Assembly (NCBI RefSeq): GCF_003594885.1
Contig: NZ_QZEZ01000001.1
Location: 992,001-1,056,000 of the forward strand
Length of the DNA: 64,000 nucleotides
Direction: 5' to 3'
DNA from: Vallicoccus soli
Lineage (GTDB): Bacteria > Actinomycetota > Actinomycetes > Motilibacterales > Motilibacteraceae
Part shown: piece after piece, positions 7,444 through 16,318 of the stretch
Position numbering within the stretch: the first letter of the stretch is position 1
How the letters are laid out: every line of letters begins with the position of its first letter
Position numbers and translations under genes: made by a program
The notes under the pieces: model-generated
Databases searched by the model: none
The model's input: the letters and a program-made list of their open reading frames with translations, nothing else
What the model was told of the DNA's origin: nothing

Positions 7444-10400
7444 TCAGCCCCGCCCTGCCGCGGTGGCGCCGGGCAGCGCGGCGTCGGCCCCGGGCGCGGG
7501 TGCGGGCACCGCCGGGCCCGGGCGCGCCAGCGCGGTCAGCAGGTCGCGCGCGGCCTCGGCGGCCCGCTGCGCGCCGAGGCGCTCGGCGACGGCCAGCGCC
7601 TGCTCGGCGGCGCCGCGGGCGGCGGGCAGGTCGCCCGCCCGCTGGTCGAGCGCGGCCAGCTCGAGCAGCACCTGGGCCCGCATGCGGTCCTGGCGGCGCT
7701 CGAGGGCGAGGTCGGCGGCGCGCTCCAGCCGCTCGTGCGCCAGCCCCTCGTCCCCGGCGCGCGCGCTGGCGACGCCGAGCCCGGCCAGGCCGTACAGCTC
7801 GGCGATGGGGTCGCCGCTGGCCCCCGCGAACTCGAGCACCCGGCTGAAGCAGGCGCGGGCCTCGTCCACCCGCCCGTGCGCGAGGTGCACCTCGCCGAGC
7901 GCGTGCTCCACCTGCGCGCCCACCCGGCGCGACGTGCCCGTGCACAGCCTGGACGCCTCGTCCAGCGCGGCGACCGCCTCGTCGCCGCGGCCGAGGGCGA
8001 TGCGGATCTGGGCCAGGCCGCGCAGGGCGTGCGCCTCGCCGAGGCGGTCGCCGAGCCGGCGGAACAGCGCCAGGGCGCTCTCCTGGCGGGCCGCGGCCCG
8101 CCCGAGGTCGCCGCGGACCCGGTCGACGTACGCGAGGTGGCGCAGCACCATCGCCTCGCCCAGCGGCTGGTCGAGGGCCCGGAAGGTGGCGAGCGAGGCG
8201 GTGAGCTCCTCCTGGGCGGGCCCGAGCTGCTGCACGGCGACGCGCAGCGCGGCGAGCGAGGCGCGCACCGCCGCCTCGCCGAGCTCGTCGCCCGCCGCGC
8301 GGGCCGCGGCGAGCGCGACCTCGTGGGTCTCGCGCCACTCGTCGAAGTGCGCGTGCGCCTCGAAGAGCGTCACGGCGCTGACCGCGAGGTCCCAGCACAG
8401 CCGCTCCTCGCCCGCGGCCGCGGCCTGCGCGACCGCGGCGACGAGGGCGGCGCGCTCGCTGGCGAGCCAGCGCAGGGGGTCGCGCAGGAGGCGCCGCGCG
8501 AGGGCCGGGTCGACGGGCTCGCGGGGCGCGTCGCCGTGCAGCTGGAGGTAGTCGCCGCCGTGCTCGGCGGCGTGCGCGGCGCCGACCAGGTGCAGCAGGC
8601 TCGCGAGGTAGCGCCGCACGGCCCCCTCCCGCAGGGCGGCGGCGTCCTCCTGGGCCGCGCGCTCGCGGGCGAAGAGGCGCACGAGGTCGTGCAGCCGGTA
8701 GCGCGTCGTCGCCTCGTCGGCCCCCGCGCCGGTCACCACGGCCAGCAGGTGCACCTCGACGAGCTCGTCGAGGACGTCCTCGGCCACCCGGACCGGCACG
8801 CCGAGCAGCGCGGGCGCCGCCCAGCCGCCCACGTCGGGCGCGTCCACGAGCGCCAGCAGGCGCAGCAGGGCGCGGGGCCGCTCGTCCAGGGTGTCGTAGG
8901 CCAGCTGCAGCGTCGCGCGGACCGCGAGGTCCTCGTGGCGGAGCTCGTCGAGCGGCCCCGCCTCGTCGGAGAGGCGCTGCACCATCGTCGCCAGCGACCA
9001 GTGCGGCCGGGCGGCGAGCCGCGCGGCCGCGATGCGCACCGCGAGCGGGAGGTGCCCGCAGAGGCGGACGACCTCGGCGGCGTCCTCCGGCGCCGCGCGC
9101 ACCCGCTCCGGCCCGACGACCCGCTCCAGCAGCGCCACCGCGCTCGCCGTGCTGAAGGTGCCGAGGTCGACCCGGTGCGCGCCCGGCAGGGCGGTGACCC
9201 GGCGCCGGCTCGTGAGCAGCACCGCGCTCGAGCCGTCCGGCGGCAGGAGCGGGAGCACCTGCGCGGCGGTCGCCACGTCGTCGAGGACGACGAGCAGGCG
9301 CCGCCCGGCCAGGCGGTCGCGGTAGAGCTCGGCCCGCTCCTCCTCGCCGTCGGGCACCGCGGGCCCGGGGACCCCGAGGGCGCGCAGGAAGCGCTCCAGC
9401 GTCTGCGCGGCGCGCACCGGGCGCGTCGCGCCGTGCACGTCGGCGAAGAGCTGCCCGTCGGGGAAGCGCTCGGCGAGCCGGCGCCCCACGTGCGCGGCGA
9501 GCGCGGACTTGCCCACCCCGCCGGGGCCGCTGACGACGACCACCGGGGCCGGGCCGTCCGGGCAGCCGCCGGACAGCGCGGCCTCCACCTCGGCGACGGT
9601 GCCGCTGCGGCCGGTGAAGTCCGCGACGGCCGCCGGGAGCAGGTGCGGCGGCCCCGCGCGCTCGGGGGTCGGTGCGGGCCCGGGCTCCGCCGGCGGGACG
9701 GGCGTCGCCGCTGCCGTCCCCGGGTCGGTCGCCGCCTCCACGGCCGGCCCGGCGGGGGGAGCGGCCGCCGGCGCTGCCGGCACCGGGGCGCCGCGCAGCA
9801 CCGCCGCCTCGATCCGGCGCAGCTCCTCGCCGGGCTCCAGGCCGAGCTCGTCGACGAGCACCCGGCGGGCGCGCTGGAACTCGGCCAGGGCCTCGGCCTG
9901 CCGCCCCGACGCGTGCAGCGCGAGCATCGTCTGCGCGCGCAGCCGCTCGCGCAGGGGGTCGCGGTCGACCTCCGGGCCCAGCACCGCGAGCGCCTCGCCG
10001 TGCTCGCCGGCGGCGAGCAGCAGGTCGACGAGCTCCTCGAGCGCGGAGACCCGGTGCTCGTCCAGGCGGGTCGCCGCGTCGCGCACCATCGGGCTCTCGA
10101 TGCCGGCGAGGGTCGGGGGGCGCCAGGCCGCCAGCACCGGGCCGAGCAGCGCCGCGCCCTCGCCGGGGCGGCCCGCCGCGCCGGCCGCGCGCGCCCCGGC
10201 GCGGGCCGCCCGGAAGCGGGCCAGGTCGAAGGTCGCGTCGCCGAGGTGCAGGGCGTACCCCGGGGGGCGGGTCAGGATCGCCGCGGGGTCCCCGGCGCCG
10301 CCCGCACCCGCGCCGAGGCGCTGGCGGAGCTTGGAGACGCAGATCTGCACCTGCGCGCGCGCCGTGGCGGGCGGGTCGTCGGGCCAGACCGCGTCGACGA

Positions 10401-10533
10401 GGGCCTCGACGCCCACCGGGTCGGGGGCCGCGAGCAGGAGCACGGCGAGCACGCACTGCTGGCGCGGTCCGCCCACGTCGACGGGCCGCCCGTCCGCGAG
10501 GACGGTCAGCGGTCCGAGGACCTTGAACTCCAT
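7444..10533 (-). CDS. AfsR-like SARP regulator: winged helix, BTAD, NB-ARC ATPase and TPRs
   Basis: A 1029-residue pathway-type transcription activator. Residues about 1-95 form the OmpR-like winged helix (MEFKVLGPLTVLADGRPVDV through VSKLRQRL). The bacterial activation domain follows to about 245, then a Pro/Ala linker. An NB-ARC ATPase has P-loop GPGGVGKSA near residue 335 and LLVVLDDV as Walker B. The C-terminal third is a run of TPR-like helices. Length and order match AfsR. The start is ATG at 10533 (complement); the longer upstream frame is not family-like. A plausible own -10 is TAGCGT on the minus strand at 10592-10597. The two iteron promoters nearby are its likely targets. What it senses is unknown. 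Confidence 0.9.
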   Translation of the reverse strand: MEFKVLGPLTVLADGRPVDVGGPRQQCVLAVLLLAAPDPVGVEALVDAVWPDDPPATARAQVQICVSKLRQRLGAGAGGAGDPAAILTRPPGYALHLGDATFDLARFRAARAGARAAGAAGRPGEGAALLGPVLAAWRPPTLAGIESPMVRDAATRLDEHRVSALEELVDLLLAAGEHGEALAVLGPEVDRDPLRERLRAQTMLALHASGRQAEALAEFQRARRVLVDELGLEPGEELRRIEAAVLRGAPVPAAPAAAPPAGPAVEAATDPGTAAATPVPPAEPGPAPTPERAGPPHLLPAAVADFTGRSGTVAEVEAALSGGCPDGPAPVVVVSGPGGVGKSALAAHVGRRLAERFPDGQLFADVHGATRPVRAAQTLERFLRALGVPGPAVPDGEEERAELYRDRLAGRRLLVVLDDVATAAQVLPLLPPDGSSAVLLTSRRRVTALPGAHRVDLGTFSTASAVALLERVVGPERVRAAPEDAAEVVRLCGHLPLAVRIAAARLAARPHWSLATMVQRLSDEAGPLDELRHEDLAVRATLQLAYDTLDERPRALLRLLALVDAPDVGGWAAPALLGVPVRVAEDVLDELVEVHLLAVVTGAGADEATTRYRLHDLVRLFARERAAQEDAAALREGAVRRYLASLLHLVGAAHAAEHGGDYLQLHGDAPREPVDPALARRLLRDPLRWLASERAALVAAVAQAAAAGEERLCWDLAVSAVTLFEAHAHFDEWRETHEVALAAARAAGDELGEAAVRASLAALRVAVQQLGPAQEELTASLATFRALDQPLGEAMVLRHLAYVDRVRGDLGRAAARQESALALFRRLGDRLGEAHALRGLAQIRIALGRGDEAVAALDEASRLCTGTSRRVGAQVEHALGEVHLAHGRVDEARACFSRVLEFAGASGDPIAELYGLAGLGVASARAGDEGLAHERLERAADLALERRQDRMRAQVLLELAALDQRAGDLPAARGAAEQALAVAERLGAQRAAEAARDLLTALARPGPAVPAPAPGADAALPGATAAGRG

Positions 10534-10946
10534 GGCGCTCCAGGGCCGGTGCGCGGGCACGGGGCCCGCGGCATCGCTCGTGGTCGACGTCACGCTAGCC
10601 GATCGGTGCCCCCGCGTCGTGCGCCGCACCGCCCGTGCGCTCACGCAGCGTCACCGCTGGGCCGGCCGCAGGGCGCCCGGAGGGCCCCGGTACGTCCCGC
10701 CGCGGGGCCCGCGACCGACCCGGCCGGGCTCCCCGGCCGCCGCGTCCGGGCCCCCCGTCGCCCCCGCCCGCGCTATCGGCGCACCGATAGCGCGGCGAGA
10801 GCCGGGCGATGGGGCCGCTCGCCACGATCGCCGTACCCGCCGGGGAGCGCCGCGAGGCGCCCCGCCGCAGGGGACGGACGGGGCCGGCGCACGGCCGGCC
10901 CGACGGAGCGCGCGGCCCCTGCCCGGGGCCGCCGGAGGAGGCGGAC
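10534..10946. other. 413-bp intergenic region with divergent control elements
   Basis: No credible gene is visible here. The left part holds the probable SARP-gene promoter; the right part holds a perfect palindrome (10768-10795) and three SARP-like iterons with a -10 (to 10828). The last 110 bases would be the untranslated leader of the gene at 10947. An open frame that begins at ATG 10809 overlaps the iterons and is best read as leader, not protein. Confidence 0.6.
10768..10828 (+). promoter_or_regulatory. Palindrome plus three 11-bp-spaced SARP-type iterons and -10
   Basis: A perfect 12-bp inverted repeat (10768-10779 / 10784-10795, core CGCTATCGG / CCGATAGCG) overlaps the first of three heptamers: GATAGCG (10786), GAGAGCC (10797) and GATGGGG (10808). 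Starts are 11 bp apart. Eight bases later lies CACGAT (10823-10828), an acceptable -10. This repeats the geometry of the promoter at 6913-6966, so both are probably controlled by the same SARP. Confidence 0.68.
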
Positions 10947-11354
10947 GTGCCGGTGTCGGTGGAGGTCGTGGACGTGGTGCACGGAGCGGCCGCGTCCGGG
11001 GTCGAGGTGCGCCTGGAGGCGCGCGACGGCTCCGGGTGGCGCGAGGTGGCCACGGTCGCGGCCGACGACGACGGGGCCGTCCCGGCGAGCGCCTGGGGCG
11101 CCGCCGCCGGGCCGCTCGGCCCCGCCGCCGCGCTGCGGGTCGTCGTCGCGTCGGGGCGGTTCTTCGCCTCGCTCGGGCTGGCGTCCGCGCAGACCGAGGT
11201 CGCGGCCGCGCTGCGGGCCGCCGACGCCGGCGAGCAGCGGGTCAGCGTCCTGCTGGCCCCCTCGGCCTGCACCGTCCACACCGCGCCGGCCGGCGCGCCC
11301 ACGAGCACGAGCGCCGGCAGCACCGCCGGCACCCCCACCACCACCGCCCCCTGA
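10947..11354 (+). CDS. Transthyretin / hydroxyisourate-hydrolase-like protein lacking the catalytic residues
   Basis: 135 residues from GTG 10947, chosen because GGAGGAG lies 6 bases upstream and the family-like sequence begins there. The order of motifs follows 5-hydroxyisourate hydrolase: a first strand VSVEVVDVVHGAAASGVEV, a middle WREVATVAADDDGAV, then TEVAAALRAADAGEQRVSVL and LLAPSACTVH. In the enzyme the first strand has a catalytic His (HVLD), the third block reads HYHVPLLLSP and the end is YRGS. Here the first His is Glu, the HYH is EQR and the YRGS tail is absent, so ureide hydrolysis is unlikely. A binding or structural role is inferred. A Thr/Ala/Ser-rich tail follows. It is co-transcribed with the regulator at 11386. 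Confidence 0.68.
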   Translation: MPVSVEVVDVVHGAAASGVEVRLEARDGSGWREVATVAADDDGAVPASAWGAAAGPLGPAAALRVVVASGRFFASLGLASAQTEVAAALRAADAGEQRVSVLLAPSACTVHTAPAGAPTSTSAGSTAGTPTTTAP

Positions 11355-11385
11355 GGGGCCCGCCCGCCCGAGGAGGGCACGGACC

Positions 11386-11997
11386 ATGGCCGTACGGATC
11401 ATGATCGGCAACGCGCACCACCTGCTGCTCGACGCCCTGGCGCACACCCTCGCCGCGGTGCCCGACTTCGAGGTCGTCGGGATGGCCCGCGAGGAGGCGG
11501 CCGTCGTCCCCGTCGCCGAGCGCACCAGCCCCGGCGTGCTCGTCCTCGGCGCCGCCGGCACCGGGACCACCGGCACCGCGCTCGCGCGGCGGGTGCTCGC
11601 GGTGCGCCAGGGCTGCAAGGTCGTCCTCGTCGCCCCCAGCCCCACCCGGGGCCTCGTGGAGCAGGCGGGGCGGGCGGGGGTGTGGGCGGTCGTGCCCATG
11701 GACGCCTCGCTGGGGCACCTCGTGCGCACCGTGCGCGCGGTGTCCGTCGGCTGCGTGCCGATGCACCTGCCGGGCCCGCGCGAGCGCCGCGAGCCCTCGC
11801 GGGAGTGCACCCTGACCGACCGCGAGCGCGACGTCCTGCGCCTGACCTGGGCCGGCGCCTCGGCCAAGGAGGTGGCCAAGGAGCTGTGCCTGGCCTCCGG
11901 GACCGTCCGCAACGTCACCTCGACCGCGCTGCGCAAGCTCGACGGGCGCAACCGCTTCGACGCCGCGCGCATCGCGCAGGAGCGCGGCTGGCTGTGA
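11386..11997 (+). CDS. NarL/LuxR-type regulator with an atypical receiver
   Basis: 203 residues. The N-terminal half has the receiver outline (MIGNAHHLLLDALAHTLAAV, then VLVLGAAG, then VVLVAPSPTRGLVEQAGRAG). The strand that should end in the phosphorylated Asp reads VLVLG, and the conserved Lys near AVVPMD is Met, so normal phospho-signalling is unlikely. The C-terminal half is a good GerE-type helix-turn-helix (LTDRERDVLRLTWAGASAKE, then SGTVRNVTSTALRKLDGRNR). No partner histidine kinase is adjacent. It starts at ATG 11386 after GAGGAGG, 31 bases behind the transthyretin-like gene. Ligand binding or partner binding may replace phosphorylation; that is inference. Confidence 0.85.
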   Translation: MAVRIMIGNAHHLLLDALAHTLAAVPDFEVVGMAREEAAVVPVAERTSPGVLVLGAAGTGTTGTALARRVLAVRQGCKVVLVAPSPTRGLVEQAGRAGVWAVVPMDASLGHLVRTVRAVSVGCVPMHLPGPRERREPSRECTLTDRERDVLRLTWAGASAKEVAKELCLASGTVRNVTSTALRKLDGRNRFDAARIAQERGWL

Positions 11998-12041
11998 GGG
12001 CGGGGCGCGCGCGGGACCGGGAGGAGCGGGTGGAGCCGGGG

Positions 12042-12059
12042 GCTACCGGCGGGTAGCGT
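12042..12059 (+). promoter_or_regulatory. Likely etfBA promoter with a small palindrome
   Basis: GCTACC (12042-12047) and GGTAGC (12052-12057) form a palindrome overlapping TAGCGT (12054-12059), a -10-like hexamer about 50 bases before etfB. The palindrome may be chance. Confidence 0.4.
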
Positions 12060-12111
12060 ACGGCCCGCCGGGCACCGTCGCCCGGCCCCGACGAGGAGGT
12101 CGCGACCGCCC

Positions 12112-12900
12112 ATGCCCGAGCCCCTGAGGATCGTCGTCTGCGTCAAGCACGTGCCGGACGCGGCGGGGGAGCGCGGCTTCGCCGCCGACGGCACCACCGA
12201 CCGCGCGGCCGTGGACGGCCGGCTCTCCGAGCTCGACGAGTACGCGGTGGAGCAGGCCCTGCAGGTCGCCGAGGCGGTCGGGGCCCGGGTCACCTACCTC
12301 ACGATGGGGCCGGCGCAGGCCGCCGACGCGCTGCGCAAGGCGCTGTCCATGGGCGGCGACGCCGCGGTGCACGTGCAGGACGACGCCCTGCACGGCAGCG
12401 ACTACCTCGCGACCAGCCTGGTGCTCGCCGCGGCCCTCGAGCGCACCGGGTACGACCTCGTCGTCTGCGGCATGGCCTCCACCGACGGCGCCGGCTCGGT
12501 GGTGCCGGCGATGCTCGCCGAGCGGCTGCGGGTGCCCCAGGCGACGCTCGCCGGCGAGCTGGCCGTCGAGGGCGGCGAGGTGCGCGCCCGGCGCGACGGC
12601 GAGCTGGCCAGCGAGGTGGTGCGCGCACCGCTGCCGGCCGTGGTGTCGGTGACCGACCAGACCGGCGAGGCCCGCTACCCCTCGTTCAAGGGGATCATGG
12701 CGGCGAAGAAGAAGCCCGTGACGACGTGGTCGCTGGCCGACCTCGGCATCGACCCGTCGCAGGTCGGCCTGGCCGCGGCCGCCACCGTCGTCGAGGAGGT
12801 CGTCCCCCGCCCGGCCCGCACCGCGGGCACGGTCGTCAGGGACGAGGGCGACGGGGGCCGGCGGATCGCCGCCTTCCTCGCCGAGCAAAAGCTCGCCTGA
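12112..12900 (+). CDS. etfB: Electron transfer flavoprotein beta subunit
   Basis: Forms the EtfAB heterodimer that carries electrons from acyl-CoA and related dehydrogenases to the quinone pool. The 262-residue protein starts RIVVCVKHVPD and includes DEYAVEQALQ, YDLVVCGMASTDGAGSVVPA and the C-terminal FKGIMAAKKKP, all standard for EtfB. It has a good GAGGAGG site before ATG 12112. Its partner etfA follows after 41 bases in the same operon. The pair directly upstream of cysteine desulfurase and mnmA is a common actinobacterial arrangement. Confidence 0.95.
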   Translation: MPEPLRIVVCVKHVPDAAGERGFAADGTTDRAAVDGRLSELDEYAVEQALQVAEAVGARVTYLTMGPAQAADALRKALSMGGDAAVHVQDDALHGSDYLATSLVLAAALERTGYDLVVCGMASTDGAGSVVPAMLAERLRVPQATLAGELAVEGGEVRARRDGELASEVVRAPLPAVVSVTDQTGEARYPSFKGIMAAKKKPVTTWSLADLGIDPSQVGLAAAATVVEEVVPRPARTAGTVVRDEGDGGRRIAAFLAEQKLA

Positions 12901-12941
12901 CCGGCGACGACCCCGCCCCCGCACCCGAGCAGGAGACCCCT

Positions 12942-13916
12942 GTGAGCGACGTCCTCGTCCTCGTCGGCCCCGCCGACCACCCCGACCCCGCCGGCGGGGT
13001 GCGCAAGCCCGCCCTCGAGCTGCTGGCCCTCGCCCGGAGCCTCGGCGACCCCGCCGCGGTCGTCCTCGGCACGCCGTCGCCGGAGGCGGTCGAGGCCCTC
13101 GGCGCCCACGGCGCCACCACGGTCTGGGCCGTGCAGGTGCCCGGCGCCGGCGAGCGCGTCGTCGCCCCCGCCGCCGCGGCGCTCGAGGCGGTGGTGCGCG
13201 AGGTCGGCGAGCCCGCGGCCGTGCTCGTCGGCGCCGCCCACGACGCGCGCGAGGCCGCGGCGCGGCTCGCCGTGCGCCTCGGCGCGGGGCTGCTCACCGA
13301 CGCGGTCGACGTCCAGGCCGGGCCCGAGGGGCCCGTCGTCGTGCAGAGCGTGTTCGCGGGGGCGTACGTCGTCCGCTCCCGCGCCGTGCGCGGCGTCCCC
13401 GTCGTCGTCGTGAAGCCCAACTCGGCCGCGCCGGAGCGCACCGGCGGCACCGCCGCGGTGCGCGAGCTCGCCGTCGCGGACGACGGCGTCCCGGCCGCGG
13501 CGGTCGTGGAGCGCAGGGAGCGCGCCGGCACCGGTCGGCCCGAGCTCACCGAGGCGTCCGTCGTCGTCGCCGGCGGGCGCGGCCTCGGCTCCGGGGAGGG
13601 CTTCGCCCTCGTCGAGCGGGTCGCGGACGCGCTCGGTGGCGCGGTCGGCGCCTCGCGCGCCGCGGTCGACGCGGGGTGGTACCCGCACAGCCAGCAGGTC
13701 GGGCAGACGGGCAAGACCGTGTCGCCGCAGCTCTACCTGGCTGCCGGCATCTCCGGCGCCATCCAGCACCGCGCGGGCATGCAGACCTCGCGCACCATCG
13801 TCGCGGTGAACAAGGACCCCGAGGCGCCGCTGTTCGAGATCGCCGACCTCGGCGTCGTCGGCGACGTCAACGAGGTCCTGCCGCAGCTCGCCGAGGAGCT
13901 CGAGGCCCGCGGCTAG
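12942..13916 (+). CDS. etfA: Electron transfer flavoprotein alpha subunit
   Basis: FAD-binding partner of EtfB, 324 residues from GTG 12942. The C-terminal FAD domain is clear: [59 protein letters not shown] and [20 protein letters not shown]. The N-terminal domain is shorter and more divergent, as usual. The start was placed at GTG 12942 (MSDVLVLVG after translation initiation) behind AGGAG, rather than at earlier in-frame codons inside etfB. Confidence 0.95.
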   Translation: MSDVLVLVGPADHPDPAGGVRKPALELLALARSLGDPAAVVLGTPSPEAVEALGAHGATTVWAVQVPGAGERVVAPAAAALEAVVREVGEPAAVLVGAAHDAREAAARLAVRLGAGLLTDAVDVQAGPEGPVVVQSVFAGAYVVRSRAVRGVPVVVVKPNSAAPERTGGTAAVRELAVADDGVPAAAVVERRERAGTGRPELTEASVVVAGGRGLGSGEGFALVERVADALGGAVGASRAAVDAGWYPHSQQVGQTGKTVSPQLYLAAGISGAIQHRAGMQTSRTIVAVNKDPEAPLFEIADLGVVGDVNEVLPQLAEELEARG

Positions 13917-13956
13917 GGCGGCGGGTGCGCCGCGGCCCGACTACGCTGGCCGGGCC

Positions 13957-15147
13957 ATGGCGTACCTCGACCACGCGGCGACCACCCCGATGCTGCCGGC
14001 GGCGGTCCAGGCCCTCACCGAGCAGCTCACCGCCGTCGGCAACGCCTCCTCCCTGCACGCCGCCGGGCGCCGCGCGCGCCGGGTCGTCGAGGAGTCGCGC
14101 GAGGCGCTGGCCCGCGCGCTGGGCGCCACGCCGAGCGAGGTCGTGCTCGCCGGGTCGGGCACCGAGGCGGACAACCTCGCGGTCAAGGGCCTCTACTGGG
14201 CCCGCCGCGCCGAGGACCCGCGCCGCGACCGCGTCCTCGTCAGCGCGGTCGAGCACCACGCCGTGCTCGACGCCGCGCAGTGGCTGGCCGAGCACCAGGG
14301 CGCGCGGCTGGAGGTCCTGCCCGTCGACGCGCAGGGGCGGCTGCGGCTCGACGCGCTCGAGGCCGCGCTCGCGGCCGACCCCGCGTCCGTCGCGCTCGTG
14401 AGCGTGATGTGGGCCAACAACGAGGTCGGCACCGTCCAGCCGGTCGCCGAGGTGGTCGCGCTGGCGCACCGGCACGGCGTGCCGGTGCACTCCGACGCCG
14501 TGCAGGCCCTCGGGCAGGTCCCGCTCGACTTCGCGGCGAGCGGGCTCGACGCCCTGACCGTCACCGCGCACAAGGTCGGCGGCCCGGTGGGCGTCGGCGC
14601 GCTGCTCCTGGGCCGCGCGGTGCGCGCCGTGCCGCTGCTGCACGGCGGCGGGCAGGAGCGCGACGTCCGCTCGGGCACGCTCGACGCCGCCGGCGCCGCA
14701 GCCTTCGCGGTCGCCGCCGGGGCGGCCGTCGAGGGGCTGGCCGGGCGCGCGGCCCGCGTCGCCGCCCTGCGCGACGACCTCGTGCGCCGGGTGCTCGCCG
14801 AGGTGCCCGACGCGGTGCTCAACGGCGCGCCGCTCGACGTGCCGGGCGCCCGGCTGCCCGGCAACGCCCACCTGTCGTTCCCGGGGTGCGAGGGCGACGC
14901 CCTGCTCATGCTGCTCGACGCGCAGGGCGTCGAGTGCTCCACCGGCTCGGCCTGCTCGGCCGGCGTGCCGCGCGCGAGCCACGTCCTCGTCGCGGCCGGC
15001 GTCCCCGACGACCTCGCCCGCGGCTCGCTGCGCTTCTCGCTGGGGCGCACGTCCACCCGCGAGGACGTCGACGCGGCCGTCGCGGCGCTCGGCCCCGCGG
15101 TGGCCCGCGCCCGCGCCGCCGGCCTGGCGACGGCGGGGAGGGGCTGA
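13957..15147 (+). CDS. iscS: Cysteine desulfurase (IscS/NifS family)
   Basis: PLP enzyme that releases sulfur from cysteine as a persulfide; here it is the probable donor to MnmA, whose gene begins one base after its stop. 396 residues: [14 protein letters not shown] at the start, the [15 protein letters not shown] motif with the PLP Lys, and the active-site Cys loop in [25 protein letters not shown] at 13942-13947 lies 9 bases before the ATG with no obvious Shine-Dalgarno, which suggests a leaderless or very short-leader mRNA. A SufS-type role is less likely because no suf genes are near. Confidence 0.92.
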   Translation: MAYLDHAATTPMLPAAVQALTEQLTAVGNASSLHAAGRRARRVVEESREALARALGATPSEVVLAGSGTEADNLAVKGLYWARRAEDPRRDRVLVSAVEHHAVLDAAQWLAEHQGARLEVLPVDAQGRLRLDALEAALAADPASVALVSVMWANNEVGTVQPVAEVVALAHRHGVPVHSDAVQALGQVPLDFAASGLDALTVTAHKVGGPVGVGALLLGRAVRAVPLLHGGGQERDVRSGTLDAAGAAAFAVAAGAAVEGLAGRAARVAALRDDLVRRVLAEVPDAVLNGAPLDVPGARLPGNAHLSFPGCEGDALLMLLDAQGVECSTGSACSAGVPRASHVLVAAGVPDDLARGSLRFSLGRTSTREDVDAAVAALGPAVARARAAGLATAGRG

Positions 15148-15148
15148 G

Positions 15149-16318
15149 GTGCGGGTGCTCGCCGCGCTGTCCGGCGGCGTCGACTCCGCGGTCGCCGCGG
15201 CCCGCGCCGTCGACGCGGGGCACGACGTCACCGCCGTGCACCTCGCCCTGTCGCCGTCGCCGGCGTCGCTGCGCGCGGGGGCGCGCGGCTGCTGCTCGGT
15301 CGAGGACGCCCGCGACGCCCGCCGCGCGGCGGACGTGCTCGGGGTGCCGTTCTACGTGTGGGACCTCGCCGAGCGGTTCCGCGAGGACGTCGTGGAGGAC
15401 TTCGCGGCCGAGTACGCCGCCGGGCGCACGCCCAACCCCTGCCTGCGCTGCAACGAGCGCATCAAGTTCGCCGCCGTCCTGGACCGCGCCCGCGCCCTCG
15501 GCTTCGACGCGGTCTGCACCGGCCACTACGCCCGCCTCGTGGACGGCCCCGCCGGGCGCGAGCTGCACCGCGCGCTCGACCCGGGCAAGGACCAGTCGTA
15601 CGTCCTCGGCGTCCTCACCCCCGACCAGCTCGCGGGTGCGCTGTTCCCGCTCGGGGGCACCCCGAAGGCGGACGTGCGGCGCGAGGCCGCGGCCCGCGGG
15701 CTCGGCGTCGCCGACAAGCCGGACAGCCACGACGTCTGCTTCATCGCCGACGGCGACACCGCGGGCTGGCTGCGCGGACGGCTGGGCGCGGCGCCCGGCG
15801 ACGTCGTCGACGAGGAGGGTGCCGTCGTCGGGCGCCACGAGGGGACGCACGGCTTCACCGTGGGGCAGCGCCGCGGGCTGCGGCTCGGCGTCCCGGCCGC
15901 CGACGGCAGGCCGCGCTACGTCCTCGACATCAGCCCGGTCGAGCGCCGGGTCGTCGTCGGCCCGGCCGAGCGGCTCGACGTGGCCGCGCTGGAGGGGGTG
16001 CGGCCCCGCTGGTGCGGCCCCGCCCCCGCCGGGCCGCTGGAGTGCCGGGCGCAGGTGCGCGCGCACGGCGCCGCCGTGCCGGCCACCGCCCGCGCGGAGG
16101 GCGACCGGGTGCTCGTACGGCTGCACGCCCCCGTCCGCGGCGTCGCCCCCGGCCAGGCCGTCGTCCTCTACGACGGCACGCGCGTCGTCGGCTCCGCGAC
16201 GGTCGACCGGACCACCCCCGCCGCCCCTCCTGGCCGCGACCGTGCAGCCGGCCGCCGTGATCATGCAGCCCCCGGGGAGCGCGCGCCCGCCCGCGACGGC
16301 GCCGGGGCCCGCGCATGA
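15149..16318 (+). CDS. mnmA: tRNA-specific 2-thiouridylase MnmA
   Basis: Adds sulfur to U34 of tRNA-Gln, -Glu and -Lys, using persulfide from the upstream cysteine desulfurase. 389 residues from GTG 15149. The PP-loop SGGVDSAV is at residues 9-16. [12 protein letters not shown] supplies the first catalytic Cys, and [17 protein letters not shown] (second catalytic Cys) and [11 protein letters not shown] follow. The family normally ends soon after the strand [15 protein letters not shown]. This protein runs on for about 35 Arg/Ala/Pro-rich residues, perhaps repeat-derived. The stop overlaps the next start (ATGA at 16315). Confidence 0.95.
   Translation: MRVLAALSGGVDSAVAAARAVDAGHDVTAVHLALSPSPASLRAGARGCCSVEDARDARRAADVLGVPFYVWDLAERFREDVVEDFAAEYAAGRTPNPCLRCNERIKFAAVLDRARALGFDAVCTGHYARLVDGPAGRELHRALDPGKDQSYVLGVLTPDQLAGALFPLGGTPKADVRREAAARGLGVADKPDSHDVCFIADGDTAGWLRGRLGAAPGDVVDEEGAVVGRHEGTHGFTVGQRRGLRLGVPAADGRPRYVLDISPVERRVVVGPAERLDVAALEGVRPRWCGPAPAGPLECRAQVRAHGAAVPATARAEGDRVLVRLHAPVRGVAPGQAVVLYDGTRVVGSATVDRTTPAAPPGRDRAAGRRDHAAPGERAPARDGAGARA

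Noticed and set aside
10809..11354. ATG 10809 as the start of the transthyretin-like gene
   Set aside because: It lies on an iteron and before the predicted -10; GTG 10947 has a strong ribosome site and matches the family start.
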